A DNA stretch of 64,000 nucleotides from Streptomyces paradoxus (lineage in GTDB: Bacteria > Actinomycetota > Actinomycetes > Streptomycetales > Streptomycetaceae), in NCBI RefSeq assembly GCF_014202475.1, contig NZ_JACHGV010000001.1:862186-926185 (forward strand), given 5' to 3'. Positions 12,330 to 20,578 of the stretch are shown here, one piece after another. The notes beneath the pieces are model-generated. The model saw only the letters and a list, made by a program, of their open reading frames with translations, did not search any database and was not told where the DNA came from. Numbering within the stretch: position 1 is the first letter of the stretch; each line of letters starts with the position of its first letter. Both the position numbers and the translations under genes were made by a program.

Positions 12330-12760
12330 ACGGCCGGGCGACGCCCGTGCGGGAGCTGCACCGCCAGCCACACCGCATGGTCCGGCTCCAGCTGCCCGCC
12401 CTCGCGGGTGTCCAGCCGGCGGCGCGGGCACGCCGGGTGCCCAGGGCGAGATCGAACGGACCCTCGGGTTCTAGCGCATCGTCGACGTACACGCCGGGGC
12501 GTCCGTCGACGTGCCGGCTGACGTAGACGACCGGCATGGCGAGGTCGTCCAGCCGGGCCGTCTCCTCGTCGGTGAGGCCGAAGGAGAACACCAGCAGCGC
12601 GTCCGCGTTGCGCCGGGCCGGGAGAGGCTCGAAGAACACGGTGCGCTCGGCCATGCCGGGGCCGCAGGATCGACTCGAACTCCTCCCGTACCTCGGAGTG
12701 CCGCACCCGGGCGCGGACCGGGAGCGGCACCTCGTGCAGCCGACCCACGTCATCCCCCGG
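12330..12760 (-). pseudogene. Remnant of a LacI-like regulator (frameshifted)
   Basis: This 557-bp stretch between the AraC gene and the methyltransferase holds no intact gene. On the minus strand, about 12400-12654 translates to a piece resembling the effector domain of LacI/PurR repressors (NADALLVFSFGLTDEETARL, then MPVVYVSRHVDGRPGVYVDD). The preceding segment (about 12655-12755) continues in another frame (RHSEVREEFESILRP). No helix-turn-helix or full C-terminal half is present. I read it as a decayed regulator; the frame change and lack of both ends are direct observations, the family is inferred. Confidence 0.45.
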
Positions 12761-12875
12761 ACCACGACCGCCCCGCCTCCCGGCCCGAGCCCCAACTGCC
12801 GTCGGACTGACGGAAATCAGGGCGGCCCGCCGCGGGCCCTGCCTAGACTCGGCCCCGAGACGAGGGGGCTGCCGT

Positions 12876-13688
12876 ATGACCACCGGGGCGAACACCGTCG
12901 GAGACGTCTTCAGCGCGGGAGCGGAGGAGTTCCACCTCTGGTCCGGGGCGCTGTGGGACCCGGTCGGGGCGGCGACGGCCGCCGTGGCCGCCCCGACCGC
13001 CGGCGAGTCGGTGCTGGACGCCTGCTGCGGGGCAGGGGCGTCGGCGCTGCCGGCCGCGCGGGCGGTGGGTCCGGCGGGGCGGGTGGACGCCGTGGACCTC
13101 GCGGCCGGGCTGCTGTCGATCGGCGAGCGCCGGGCGCGGGAGGAAGGCCTGGACCACCTCCGCTTCCACCGCCACGACGTCACCTCGTGGCCCGTGACCG
13201 GCGACGGCTACGACCTCGTACAGTGCGCGCTCGGTGTGTTCTTCTTCCCGGACATGGACCGGGACACCGCGGCACTGACCCGAAAGGTGCGCCCCGGTGG
13301 CCGGTTCGTCGTGACGGTCTGGGAGAAGGGCGCGCTCGACGGCTGGCAGTCGGCCCTCCGGGAGGCCGTCCTGATGGAACGCGACCTCCCCCACCGGCCG
13401 CAGCGGGACCAACTCGCCCGGATCGACACCGCGGACACCCTGGCGGCCTGGCTCCAGGACCTCGGCGGCAGCGTGCCCCGGGTCGTCCGGCGGCAGTTCG
13501 ACACTCCGCTGTCCCCGGCCACGGCCTGGACCCTCGCCACCGGCAGCGGCACGCGCGGGATGCTCACCGGGCTCTCACCGGCCGCCGTGGAGCGGGTGCG
13601 CGCCGAGTTCACCGCCCGGATCGCCGCGGCCGGGGTCACCGACCTCGACGTGCGCATCCTCACGGGAACGGCCAGCTTCACCGGCTGA
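12876..13688 (+). CDS. Class I SAM-dependent methyltransferase (UbiE-like)
   Basis: 270 residues; ATG 12876 is preceded by GAGGGGG. SAM-binding motif I is VLDACCGAGASALPAA near residue 46, followed by the acidic end of strand 2 (VDAVDLAAGLL) and the motif FHRHDVTSWPV. This is the Rossmann-like methyltransferase layout of the UbiE/COQ5 type. The C-terminal third, after VTVWEKGALDGW, is probably the substrate cap. No neighbouring biosynthetic genes point to a substrate. Confidence 0.85.
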   Translation: MTTGANTVGDVFSAGAEEFHLWSGALWDPVGAATAAVAAPTAGESVLDACCGAGASALPAARAVGPAGRVDAVDLAAGLLSIGERRAREEGLDHLRFHRHDVTSWPVTGDGYDLVQCALGVFFFPDMDRDTAALTRKVRPGGRFVVTVWEKGALDGWQSALREAVLMERDLPHRPQRDQLARIDTADTLAAWLQDLGGSVPRVVRRQFDTPLSPATAWTLATGSGTRGMLTGLSPAAVERVRAEFTARIAAAGVTDLDVRILTGTASFTG

Positions 13689-13747
13689 CCCCGCCGCCCC
13701 AGGGACCGAGCGTTCGCCGTGCTCGGGCGTCACGCCTGCGCGAACCG

Positions 13748-13868
13748 TTGACGACGGTGAGAGCCGCCCTTATCTTCTGACCACTTCTTGGCCGAATTCA
13801 CGAACCACGTTCGAAATGACGGACAAGGGCGGCTCGTTCCCATCCCGATCACCCGCTGGAGAACCCCC
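13748..13868 (+). promoter_or_regulatory. Promoter and possible operator of the arabinofuranosidase gene
   Basis: A good vegetative promoter is visible: -35 TTGACG (13748-13753), 17-bp spacer, -10 TATCTT (13771-13776). A 14-base element, GAGCCGCCCTTATC (13761-13774), overlaps the -10. It recurs inverted, with one change, as GACAAGGGCGGCTC at 13822-13835 in the transcribed leader. Such paired sites suggest a repressor acting by occlusion or looping, consistent with an inducible glycosidase. Confidence 0.55.
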
Positions 13869-15311
13869 TTGAGACGCATAGCCGTACGGCTGCTCCTGGC
13901 CGCCCTGATGGCCTTCGCGACCTGCCTGGCGTCAGCGCCCGCCCGGGCCGCCGTGCCCGACTCCCCCGCCGTCACCTACACGAACCCGATCGCGGAGAAG
14001 CGGGCCGACCCCCACATCTTCAAACACACCGACGGCTACTACTACTTCACCGCGACCGTCCCCGAGTACGACCGCATCGTGCTGCGCCGGGCGACCACCA
14101 TCCAGGGCCTGAAGACCGCACCCGAGACGACCATCTGGACGAAGCACGCCAGCGGTGTGATGGGCGCCCACATCTGGGCGCCGGAGATCCACTTCATCGA
14201 CGGCAAGTGGTACGTGTACTTCGCGGCGGGCGCCACCAACGACGTGTGGGCGATCCGGATGTACGTCCTGGAGGGCACCGGCGCCAACCCGCTCACCGCC
14301 ACCTGGACCGAGAAGGGTCAGATCAGGACCCAGTGGGAGAGCTTCTCCCTGGACGCCACCACCTTCGTCGTGAACGGCGTGCGCTACCTGGCCTGGGCGC
14401 AGCGCGACCCGTCGGTGAACAACAACACCGATCTCTACCTCGCGAAGATGGCCAACCCCTGGACGATCACCGGCACTCCGGTGATGCTGTCGCGGCCCAC
14501 CTACTCCTGGGAGACCGTCGGCTACAAGGTCAACGAGGGCCCGGCCGTGATCCAGCGGGGCGGCAAGGTGTTCATGACGTACTCCGCGAGCGCCACCGAC
14601 GCCAACTACTGCCTGGGCATGCTCACCGCCTCGGCCGGCGCGAATCTGCTCAGCCAGGCGTCCTGGGACAAGAGCCCCACCCCGGTGTTCGCCAGCAGCG
14701 CCGCGACCGGCCAGTACGGCCCGGGCCACAACTCCTTCACGGTCTCCGAGGACGGAAAGAGCGACATCCTCGTCTACCACGACCGCGGCTACAAGGACAT
14801 CAGCGGCGACCCCCTCAACGACCCCAACCGCCGCACCCGCGTGCAGAAGGTCTACTGGAACGCCGACGGCACCCCGAACTTCGGCATTCCGGTGGCCGAC
14901 GGCGTCACCCCGCAGCGCTTCTCCTCGTACAACTTCCCGGACCGGTTCGTCCGGCACTACGACTACCGGGCCCGGATCGAGGCGAACGTCACCAAGCTCG
15001 CCGACTCGCAGTTCCGCGTCGTGCCGGGCCTCGCCGGCAGCGGCACGGTCTCGCTGGAGTCGGCGAACTTCCCCGGCCACTACCTGCGGCACGAAAACTT
15101 CGAGGTGTGGCTGCGCAAGAACGACGGCAGCGCGCAGTTCGCGTCCGACGCGAGCTTCCGGCAGCGCGCCGGACTCGCGGACCCCGCGGGCGTGTCGTAC
15201 GAGTCGCACAACTACCCGGGGCGATATGTCCGCCACTGGGAGTACCTGCTGAACGTGCAGGCGGTGAGCACGGCGACCGACCGGGCGGACGCCACCTTCT
15301 ACGGCCAGTGA
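13869..15311 (+). CDS. Secreted GH43 alpha-L-arabinofuranosidase with C-terminal CBM42
   Basis: 480 residues from TTG 13869, which has GGAG at ideal spacing and begins a clean signal peptide (RRIAVRLLLAALMAFATCL, cleavage after APARA). The in-frame TTG at 13788 would add 27 residues with no secretion logic. The mature N-terminus is a five-bladed beta-propeller of family GH43 with the ADPHI catalytic-base motif and GAHIWAPEIH. The last 150 residues are an arabinofuranose-binding domain (CBM42/AbfB) with repeated SYNFPDRFVRH, SANFPGHYLRH and SHNYPGRYVRH units. The layout matches streptomycete exo-1,5-arabinofuranosidases acting on arabinan. It stands alone, without transport genes. Confidence 0.88.
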   Translation: MRRIAVRLLLAALMAFATCLASAPARAAVPDSPAVTYTNPIAEKRADPHIFKHTDGYYYFTATVPEYDRIVLRRATTIQGLKTAPETTIWTKHASGVMGAHIWAPEIHFIDGKWYVYFAAGATNDVWAIRMYVLEGTGANPLTATWTEKGQIRTQWESFSLDATTFVVNGVRYLAWAQRDPSVNNNTDLYLAKMANPWTITGTPVMLSRPTYSWETVGYKVNEGPAVIQRGGKVFMTYSASATDANYCLGMLTASAGANLLSQASWDKSPTPVFASSAATGQYGPGHNSFTVSEDGKSDILVYHDRGYKDISGDPLNDPNRRTRVQKVYWNADGTPNFGIPVADGVTPQRFSSYNFPDRFVRHYDYRARIEANVTKLADSQFRVVPGLAGSGTVSLESANFPGHYLRHENFEVWLRKNDGSAQFASDASFRQRAGLADPAGVSYESHNYPGRYVRHWEYLLNVQAVSTATDRADATFYGQ

Positions 15312-15372
15312 CGACAGACCGTATGCGAGTAATGCCCTGATTGTCTTGCTGATGGGCGGGCACTCAGGGCCT

Positions 15373-16299
15373 GTGCAGACACAACAGGGCAAACGACCGC
15401 GCAGGGTGCTGCTCACCGGCTGGTTCAGCTTCCGGGACCGGGAGGCGACCGCCGGGGACGTGCTGGCCCTGCGCCGGGTGGAGGACGTGATGCGGGGGAC
15501 GGGCATCCCCTACGACGTCGCCTGGAGTCCCCGTTTCCGCCCGGAGGCACTGCATCTGGACCGGCTGTGGCCCGAGGACTACACCCACCTCGTGTTCGTG
15601 TGCGGCCCGCTGCACGGACCGCAGGTGGAGGAGCTGCACCGGCGGTTCGCGCACTGCGTGCGGATCGCCGTGGGCACCTCGGTGATCGACCCCGGCAGCC
15701 CGGCCGTGACCGGCTTTCACCGGGTGCTGCCCCGGGACGGGCCCGACAGCGAGCCGGTGGAGGACCTCGCGGCCCGCGCCCCGGACGTGCCGGCGCGGCC
15801 CGTCGTCGGGGTGATCCTCGCGCACGGGCAGCACGAGTACGGGCAGCTGCGGCGGCACGGGCAGGTCGCCGAGGAGGTGACGCGCTGGCTGGCCTCCAAG
15901 GACTGCGGACGGCTGGAGCTGGAGACCCGGCTGGACACGCACGACTGGCATCTGAGCGCCACGCCCGCACAGCTGCAGTCCGTGCTGGCCCGGCTGGACC
16001 TCGTCGTCACCGACCGGCTGCACGGGCTGGTCATCGCGCTGCGGGTGGGCACACCGGTGCTGGCCGTCGACCCGGTCGCGGGCGGGGCCAAGCTGACCGC
16101 GCAGGCCCGGGCCTGTGGCTGGCCCGCGCTGGTGCCCGCCGAGCGGCTGGACGTGCGGCAGTTGGACCGCTGGTGGGACTGGTGCCTGACCGGCGGCCGG
16201 GTGACCGCGCGGCAGATCCGCGACGGGTTCCGCGAGGGCTCCGTGCCGGACAGCGCGGACCGGCTCGTCGAGGCGCTGGCGCGGCCGGTCCCCGGTTAG
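15373..16299 (+). CDS. Polysaccharide pyruvyl transferase family protein
   Basis: About 308 residues. The family transfers pyruvate from phosphoenolpyruvate to sugars as a ketal, or acts in related glycosyltransferase-like folds. The N-terminus RVLLTGWFSFRDREATAGD and the C-terminal LVVTDRLHGLVIALRVGTP are the conserved ends of the family. The start is uncertain: GTG 15373 (VQTQQGKRPRRV) is my preference from family N-termini, with ATG 15352 and TTG 15346 in the same frame; none has a strong ribosome site. It sits near the envelope-glycan genes that follow, suggesting cell-surface polysaccharide decoration, but the acceptor is unknown. Confidence 0.75.
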   Translation: MQTQQGKRPRRVLLTGWFSFRDREATAGDVLALRRVEDVMRGTGIPYDVAWSPRFRPEALHLDRLWPEDYTHLVFVCGPLHGPQVEELHRRFAHCVRIAVGTSVIDPGSPAVTGFHRVLPRDGPDSEPVEDLAARAPDVPARPVVGVILAHGQHEYGQLRRHGQVAEEVTRWLASKDCGRLELETRLDTHDWHLSATPAQLQSVLARLDLVVTDRLHGLVIALRVGTPVLAVDPVAGGAKLTAQARACGWPALVPAERLDVRQLDRWWDWCLTGGRVTARQIRDGFREGSVPDSADRLVEALARPVPG

Positions 16300-16404
16300 C
16301 CGGAGGCCACCACGGGGCACCCGCTTGTACGTCCCCCGCTGTACTTCCCCCGCCGCACGTCCCCCCGGGAGGAGAGACGGTCCGGCCGCCCGGAAGGAGA
16401 GAGC

Positions 16405-16725
16405 GTGTCCATCGGCCGACTTCCCGAGAACGAGCAGCGCATCCTCGACGAGATGGAACGCGCTCTGCGCCGCGACCGTCGCCTCGACCGCAAGCTGCGC
16501 ACCCACCGAGTGAGCCGCCGCCCCGATCCCGCCCGCGTCCTGGCCCGACTGGCCTCCTACCGCCCCCGCGTCTGGACCGTCGTGCTCCTGCTCGCGGTGT
16601 CGGCCGGGCTGATGGTCGCCGGGATCGTCACGTCCGAGCCGGGTGTGATCTGGGCGTTCGCCGCGCTGTGGCCCCTGACGATGTTCGCCGCGTTCCGGCT
16701 GATGTGCCGGTGCTGCGACGGCTGA
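16405..16725 (+). CDS. DUF3040 small membrane protein
   Basis: 106 residues with GTG start and GGAGAGA upstream. The N-terminal LPENEQRILDEMERALRRD helix is the DUF3040 signature. Two hydrophobic segments (VWTVVLLLAVSAGLMVAGIV and the VIWAFAALWPLTMFAAF region) span the membrane. A cysteine cluster (CRCC) ends the chain. Such proteins are abundant in actinomycetes and have no established function. Confidence 0.85.
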   Translation: MSIGRLPENEQRILDEMERALRRDRRLDRKLRTHRVSRRPDPARVLARLASYRPRVWTVVLLLAVSAGLMVAGIVTSEPGVIWAFAALWPLTMFAAFRLMCRCCDG

Positions 16726-16743
16726 GCGCGGCCCTGTCCGGCC

Positions 16744-16805
16744 AGGGGGTGTCCGCAAAGTCGCGTCGTTCGCGCGGGACAGGCGGGACTTTGCGGACAC
16801 CCCCT
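16744..16805. terminator. Long bidirectional terminator
   Basis: A perfect 19-bp inverted repeat (arms 16744-16762 and 16787-16805, beginning AGGGGGTGTCC and ending GGACACCCCCT) with a 24-base loop separates convergent genes. The right arm overlaps the stop codon of the GT9 gene. Confidence 0.9.
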
Positions 16806-17781
16806 AAGGCCGCGGGGCGCCGGACAGTTCATCGACGGCCCCGAGGACGTCCTCGACGGTGATGCGCAGGAGCGCCGGGTCGGTCCTGCGGCCGTGCGGG
16901 TCGCCCTCCGGGCCGTGCCACAGGGCGCGGTGACGCGGGTCGGGCGGCGGGCCCCACCGGCTCGGCGCGACCGGGCCGAACAGCGTGACGGAGCGCGTGC
17001 CGTGGGCGACCGCGAGATGCGCGATACCGGTGTCGCCGCTGATCACCGCGTAGGCGTCGGCCACGAGAGCGGACAGCCGTGCGAAGGGCAGGCCGCCGGC
17101 GAACACGTCCGTGTCCGGCAGACCGGCCTGTTTGGCGAGCCGGGCCACCAGGTCGCCCTCGGCCGGGCCGCCGGTGACCACGGTCCGAAGACCCCGGTCG
17201 CGCAGTCCGGCCGCGACGGCCGCGTACCGCTCGACGGGCCAGCAGCGCGCGGGTGACCCGGCACCGGGGTGCAGGACGACGGCGCCGGGCGCCGGGGACG
17301 CGGTCCGCGGGCGGGGCAGCAGCAGATCGCCCGGGTCGGCGTCGATGCCGTACGCCCGCAGCAGCCGGCACCAGCGGTCCCGTTCGTGCTCCTCCGGGTA
17401 CCAGGGGGGACCGTCGAGCCCGGGCAGGTCCGGGTGGGCGAAGGCGAGCAGCTTCAGCGGGCGCAGGGCCAGCAGCAGCCGGTGGCTGGGCGGGCCGTTG
17501 CCGTGCAGGTCGACGGCGATGTCCGGGGGCGGGCCGGTCCAGTCGAGGGTGCGCGGAACGGCCCGGCCGGGGGCGGAGGCGGGCAGCAGCCGGTCCACGG
17601 CCCCCGTCGCCTCCGCGACCGGCGCGAGTTCGGCCGGCGCGGCCAGCACGAGTTCGTACTCGGGGTGGGCCCGCCGCAGGGCGCGCAGCGCGGGGACACC
17701 GGCGAGGAGGTCACCGAGCCCGAGGGCGCGCAGGACGAGGAGGCGGGGTCGTACGGGCTGCGCCGTCCGGTCCGGAGTCAT
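16804..17781 (-). CDS. Family 9 glycosyltransferase (heptosyltransferase-like)
   Basis: 325 residues from ATG 17781. It has a GT-B fold: RPRLLVLRALGLGDLLAGVP opens the N-terminal domain, and the donor-binding half has VVLHPGAGSPARCWP and the VISGDTGIAHLAVAHGTRSV motif diagnostic of GT9 (ADP-heptose/lipopolysaccharide heptosyltransferase family). Gram-positive members presumably transfer a heptose or other sugar to a surface or secondary-metabolite glycan. A GmhB-like phosphatase and a GT2 enzyme lie upstream on the same strand, separated by 236 bp, which supports a nucleotide-activated heptose theme. Confidence 0.85.
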   Translation of the reverse strand: MTPDRTAQPVRPRLLVLRALGLGDLLAGVPALRALRRAHPEYELVLAAPAELAPVAEATGAVDRLLPASAPGRAVPRTLDWTGPPPDIAVDLHGNGPPSHRLLLALRPLKLLAFAHPDLPGLDGPPWYPEEHERDRWCRLLRAYGIDADPGDLLLPRPRTASPAPGAVVLHPGAGSPARCWPVERYAAVAAGLRDRGLRTVVTGGPAEGDLVARLAKQAGLPDTDVFAGGLPFARLSALVADAYAVISGDTGIAHLAVAHGTRSVTLFGPVAPSRWGPPPDPRHRALWHGPEGDPHGRRTDPALLRITVEDVLGAVDELSGAPRP

Positions 17782-18017
17782 GCCAGCAGCCTGCCGTGCG
17801 CACACGGCATCCGCCGCCGCAGGCCCGCTCATCGGGTGCCGTACGGCCCGGCTGCGGCCGGGCCGGGCCGACGACGGCCCCGTGCGATACCGACCACCGC
17901 GGTTACCTGACGAGCACGGCCCTGAGGCCGGCCGCGTACGCGCAGCGGCTGGTCGGCAGGAGCCGCGCAACACCGCCCCACACGGGCACCCACCCGATCC
18001 GCCCCCAGGCGCAGCCG

Positions 18018-18617
18018 TCACGGATGGCCGTCCGGGCCCGGGCCGGAGGTGAACGCCTGCTGGATGGGGCGTTCGTCGGCGAGGACGCGGCCCCTGGGCG
18101 GCTCGTCGAGCACCGCGCGGACGGCGGTGTGCAGATCGGGGGCGATGTGGTCCGCCCGCGCGGGCTCCTCGGGGCGGGTGCGTCCGTTGGGGACGAGGAT
18201 GCCGTGGGCGCCCGCGCGGCGCGCCGCCTCCGCGTCGGCCGCGGTGGAACCGATCACGACGAGTTCGGCGGGCCCGGTGCAGATCCGCCCGCCGGCCCAC
18301 AGCAGCATGCCGGGCTGCGGCCTGCGGCAGTGGCAGCCCTCGTCGGGACCGTGCGGGCAGACGGCGAACACGTCGAAGGGGCCGAGGAGTTCGTCGACGC
18401 GGTGGTTGACGCGGCGGACGTCGGCGGCGGTGAGCAGCCCCTGGGCGACGCCCGGCTGGTCGGTGACGACGCCGGTGCGGATGCCGTGCTCGCGCAGCAG
18501 GGCGAGTGCCTCGCGGGCGCCCTCGACCGGGCGGACGCGGTCGGGGCCGGTGGGGTCCGGGACGTCCTCGACGAGCGTGCCGTCGCGGTCGAACAGCACG
18601 GCCTTCACCGGGCTCAC
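18018..18617 (-). CDS. HAD-IIIA phosphatase, GmhB-like (heptose bisphosphate phosphatase type)
   Basis: 199 residues from GTG 18617, which overlaps the GT2 stop. The HAD motif FDRDGTL (Asp10 and Asp12) and the zinc-binding loop CPHGPDEGCHCRRPQPGM are the marks of the histidinol-phosphatase / D-glycero-D-manno-heptose-1,7-bisphosphate phosphatase group, followed by the ADAEAARRAG motif IV region. The sequence context supports GmhB, since no histidine genes are near. It would make heptose 1-phosphate for ADP- or GDP-heptose synthesis, although no nucleotidyltransferase is present in the window. Confidence 0.82.
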   Translation of the reverse strand: MSPVKAVLFDRDGTLVEDVPDPTGPDRVRPVEGAREALALLREHGIRTGVVTDQPGVAQGLLTAADVRRVNHRVDELLGPFDVFAVCPHGPDEGCHCRRPQPGMLLWAGGRICTGPAELVVIGSTAADAEAARRAGAHGILVPNGRTRPEEPARADHIAPDLHTAVRAVLDEPPRGRVLADERPIQQAFTSGPGPDGHP

Positions 18618-19615
18618 GGGGTGGCCTCCTCCTGCCAGGCGGGGGTATGACGGTGGCGCCAGGCACCCGCCAGCCGGTGCCAGGTCGCGGTGGGCGGGAT
18701 GAGCACGCTGGTCGCCAGCATCGTCGTCACCTCGTGGCGGGTGCGCGGGCCGGGGACGATACGGGCGCGGGCGAACTCCGCCGTGCCGGCCGCCCAGCCG
18801 AGCGCACAGGCCGACGCGGCCCGGCCGTGCCCGGTTGCGGCGAGGGCGCAGGCCGCGACCCCGGCGGTCGTGATGGCCGCGTGGGTGCGGATCCGGCCGC
18901 GCGGCGCGACGGCCTTGTCCCACCAGTCGGGACCGTGCAGATGCCGCATCAGGGCGTCGTCGGCGTTGCCGCGCTGCTGGCGTACGGACACCCAGCGGGA
19001 GGCGGAGCGCACGGGGTGGCGGGTGGTGCGGTGGCCCTGCCGGATGCGCCAGCCCGAGTCGAGGACGCGCAGCGCGAGGTCGGCGTCCTCGCGGAAGGCG
19101 CGCCGGAAGCGTTCGTCGAAGCCGCCGACCTGCCGGAGGACCTCCGTGCGGTAGGCCATGTCGGCGGTGACCCAGTGCGCCCTGACGAGCCCCGCGGTGC
19201 CGCGTTCCCAGTCGGTGGGGCGGCGTTCGCCGGGCAGCGGCACGGCGAGGACGCCCTGGACGCCCGCGGTGTCGTGCGACGCCTCGGCGAGGTCCTCGGC
19301 CAGCTGGTCGCACCAGCGGGCCCCCACCTGGACGTCGTCGTCGAGGAACACGGTCCACGGCGTGTGCACGGCGCGCAGCCCGGTGTTGCGGGCGGCGGCG
19401 GGCCCACGACCGCCGCCGCCCAGCACGGTGGTCCGCTCCCGCAGGTCGCCGAGGACGCTCAACGGGTGCTGCAGCGGCCCCGGTTCGGGGTCGGTCCGGT
19501 CGTCCACGAGGACGATCTCCTCGGGGCGCGGTCCGGTCGCCGCGGCGAGCGCGGCGAGACAGTCGGCGAGGGTGTCCGGTACGAGGGTGGGGATCACGAC
19601 GGCGTACGGGGTCAT
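18614..19615 (-). CDS. Family 2 glycosyltransferase
   Basis: 333 residues; ATG 19615 has a strong GGAGGGAGG upstream. The N-terminal GT-A domain shows VVIPTLVPDTLADCLAAL, IVLVDDRTDP and the metal-binding FLDDDVQVG, with GGFDERFRRAFREDADLALR as acceptor loop. The C-terminal third contains hydrophobic stretches (AAITTAGVAACALAATGHG) that could associate with the membrane. It is first in a short operon with the HAD phosphatase. The sugar and acceptor cannot be read from sequence. Confidence 0.82.
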   Translation of the reverse strand: MTPYAVVIPTLVPDTLADCLAALAAATGPRPEEIVLVDDRTDPEPGPLQHPLSVLGDLRERTTVLGGGGRGPAAARNTGLRAVHTPWTVFLDDDVQVGARWCDQLAEDLAEASHDTAGVQGVLAVPLPGERRPTDWERGTAGLVRAHWVTADMAYRTEVLRQVGGFDERFRRAFREDADLALRVLDSGWRIRQGHRTTRHPVRSASRWVSVRQQRGNADDALMRHLHGPDWWDKAVAPRGRIRTHAAITTAGVAACALAATGHGRAASACALGWAAGTAEFARARIVPGPRTRHEVTTMLATSVLIPPTATWHRLAGAWRHRHTPAWQEEATP

Positions 19616-19720
19616 GCGTGCGGCCCTCCCTCCTGCGGCGTGCGCGGACTACCGTGCTGGCGAGTGCCGCGGAACGGCTCCGTCAAACACCAGGTCAGGC
19701 CGGTCAGGGAACGCCTCGGA

Positions 19721-19761
19721 GACTATAAACCGCGCGTATACACGCGATGTATAGTCCCGGC
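19721..19761. promoter_or_regulatory. 36-bp palindromic divergent promoter/operator
   Basis: Arms GACTATA (19721-19727) and TATAGTC (19750-19756) enclose inner arms CGCG (19731-19734, 19743-19746) around a central GTATAC (19736-19741). Fifteen of 18 positions are symmetric. Each outer arm holds a TATAGT -10 pointing outward. The rightward one ends 6 nt before ATG 19762; the leftward one would start the GT2-HAD mRNA near 19715. A repressor bound here would control both directions. Confidence 0.6.
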
Positions 19762-20550
19762 ATGCCTTCTCTGACCAAGAAGATGACGAAAACGGGGACC
19801 GCGTTCCGAACGGCCGGAACGCTCGCGGTGACCGCCGCCCTCACCCTCGCCCTGAGCGGCTGCACGGGCACCGACACCACGGCTCCCAGCACCGTCAGGG
19901 CCCGCCCGGCCACGGACATGGAGCCGGCCCGCTTCGGCGCCGTCGACTGCCGCGAGGTCAAGTGCATCGCACTCACCTTCGACGCCGGGCCCAGCGAGCA
20001 CTCCGCGCGGCTGCTGGACATCCTGAAGGAGAAACAGGTCCCGGCGACCTTCTTCCTCCTCGGGAAGCGGCACATCGAGAAGTACCCGGAGCTGGTGCGG
20101 CGCATGGCCGACGAGGGGCACGAGGTGGCCAGCCACACCTGGGACCACAAGATCCTGACCGAGCTGAGACCCGAGGAGATACGCGAGGAACTGGAGCGCC
20201 CCAACAAGGAGATAGAACGCCTCACCGGCCGGCGCCCGACCCTGATGCGCCCGCCGCAGGGCCGCACCGACGACACCGTGCACGCCATCTGCCGCGAACT
20301 GGGCCTCGCCGAGGTGCTGTGGAGCGTGACGGCCAAGGACTACCAGACGACCGACTCCGACCTGATCACCCGCCGCGTTCTCGCCCAGTCCTCCCGGGAC
20401 GGGATCATCCTCCTCCACGACCTCTACGACGGCACGGTGCCTGCGGTCCCGGGGATCATCGACGCGCTCAAGGAACGCGGCTACGTCTTCGTGACGGTGC
20501 CTCAGCTCCTGGCACCGGGGAAGGCGGAGCCGGGCGAGGTGTACCGGTGA
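19762..20550 (+). CDS. Lipoprotein polysaccharide deacetylase (NodB domain)
   Basis: 262 residues. The signal sequence ends in a lipobox (LALSGC, Cys34). The NodB catalytic domain follows: motif 1 LTFDAGPSEHS, motif 2 SHTWDH, motif 3 RPPQG, motif 5 LLHDLYDGT. Motif 1 has Ala75 where the family usually has the second, metal-binding Asp (TFDDGP), so metal binding or activity may differ. ATG 19762 is preferred over ATG 19747 because a -10 (TATAGT) ends 6 nt before it and no ribosome site is seen. It probably deacetylates cell-wall or surface N-acetylated sugars and is divergent from the glycosyltransferase operon. Confidence 0.85.
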   Translation: MPSLTKKMTKTGTAFRTAGTLAVTAALTLALSGCTGTDTTAPSTVRARPATDMEPARFGAVDCREVKCIALTFDAGPSEHSARLLDILKEKQVPATFFLLGKRHIEKYPELVRRMADEGHEVASHTWDHKILTELRPEEIREELERPNKEIERLTGRRPTLMRPPQGRTDDTVHAICRELGLAEVLWSVTAKDYQTTDSDLITRRVLAQSSRDGIILLHDLYDGTVPAVPGIIDALKERGYVFVTVPQLLAPGKAEPGEVYR

Positions 20551-20578
20551 CGCCCCGCCGGTTCCCTACGATCGAGGG

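Noticed and set aside
12319..12460. In-frame N-terminal extension of the AraC regulator to 12795
   Set aside because: The extension belongs to a different family (LacI-like fragment) and AraC homology begins after ATG 12318.
15346..19615. A polysaccharide or secondary-metabolite biosynthetic cluster joining the pyruvyl transferase, methyltransferase and glycosyltransferases
   Set aside because: The genes are on different strands, separated by strong terminators, and lack core synthases, Wzx/Wzy or nucleotide-sugar genes.
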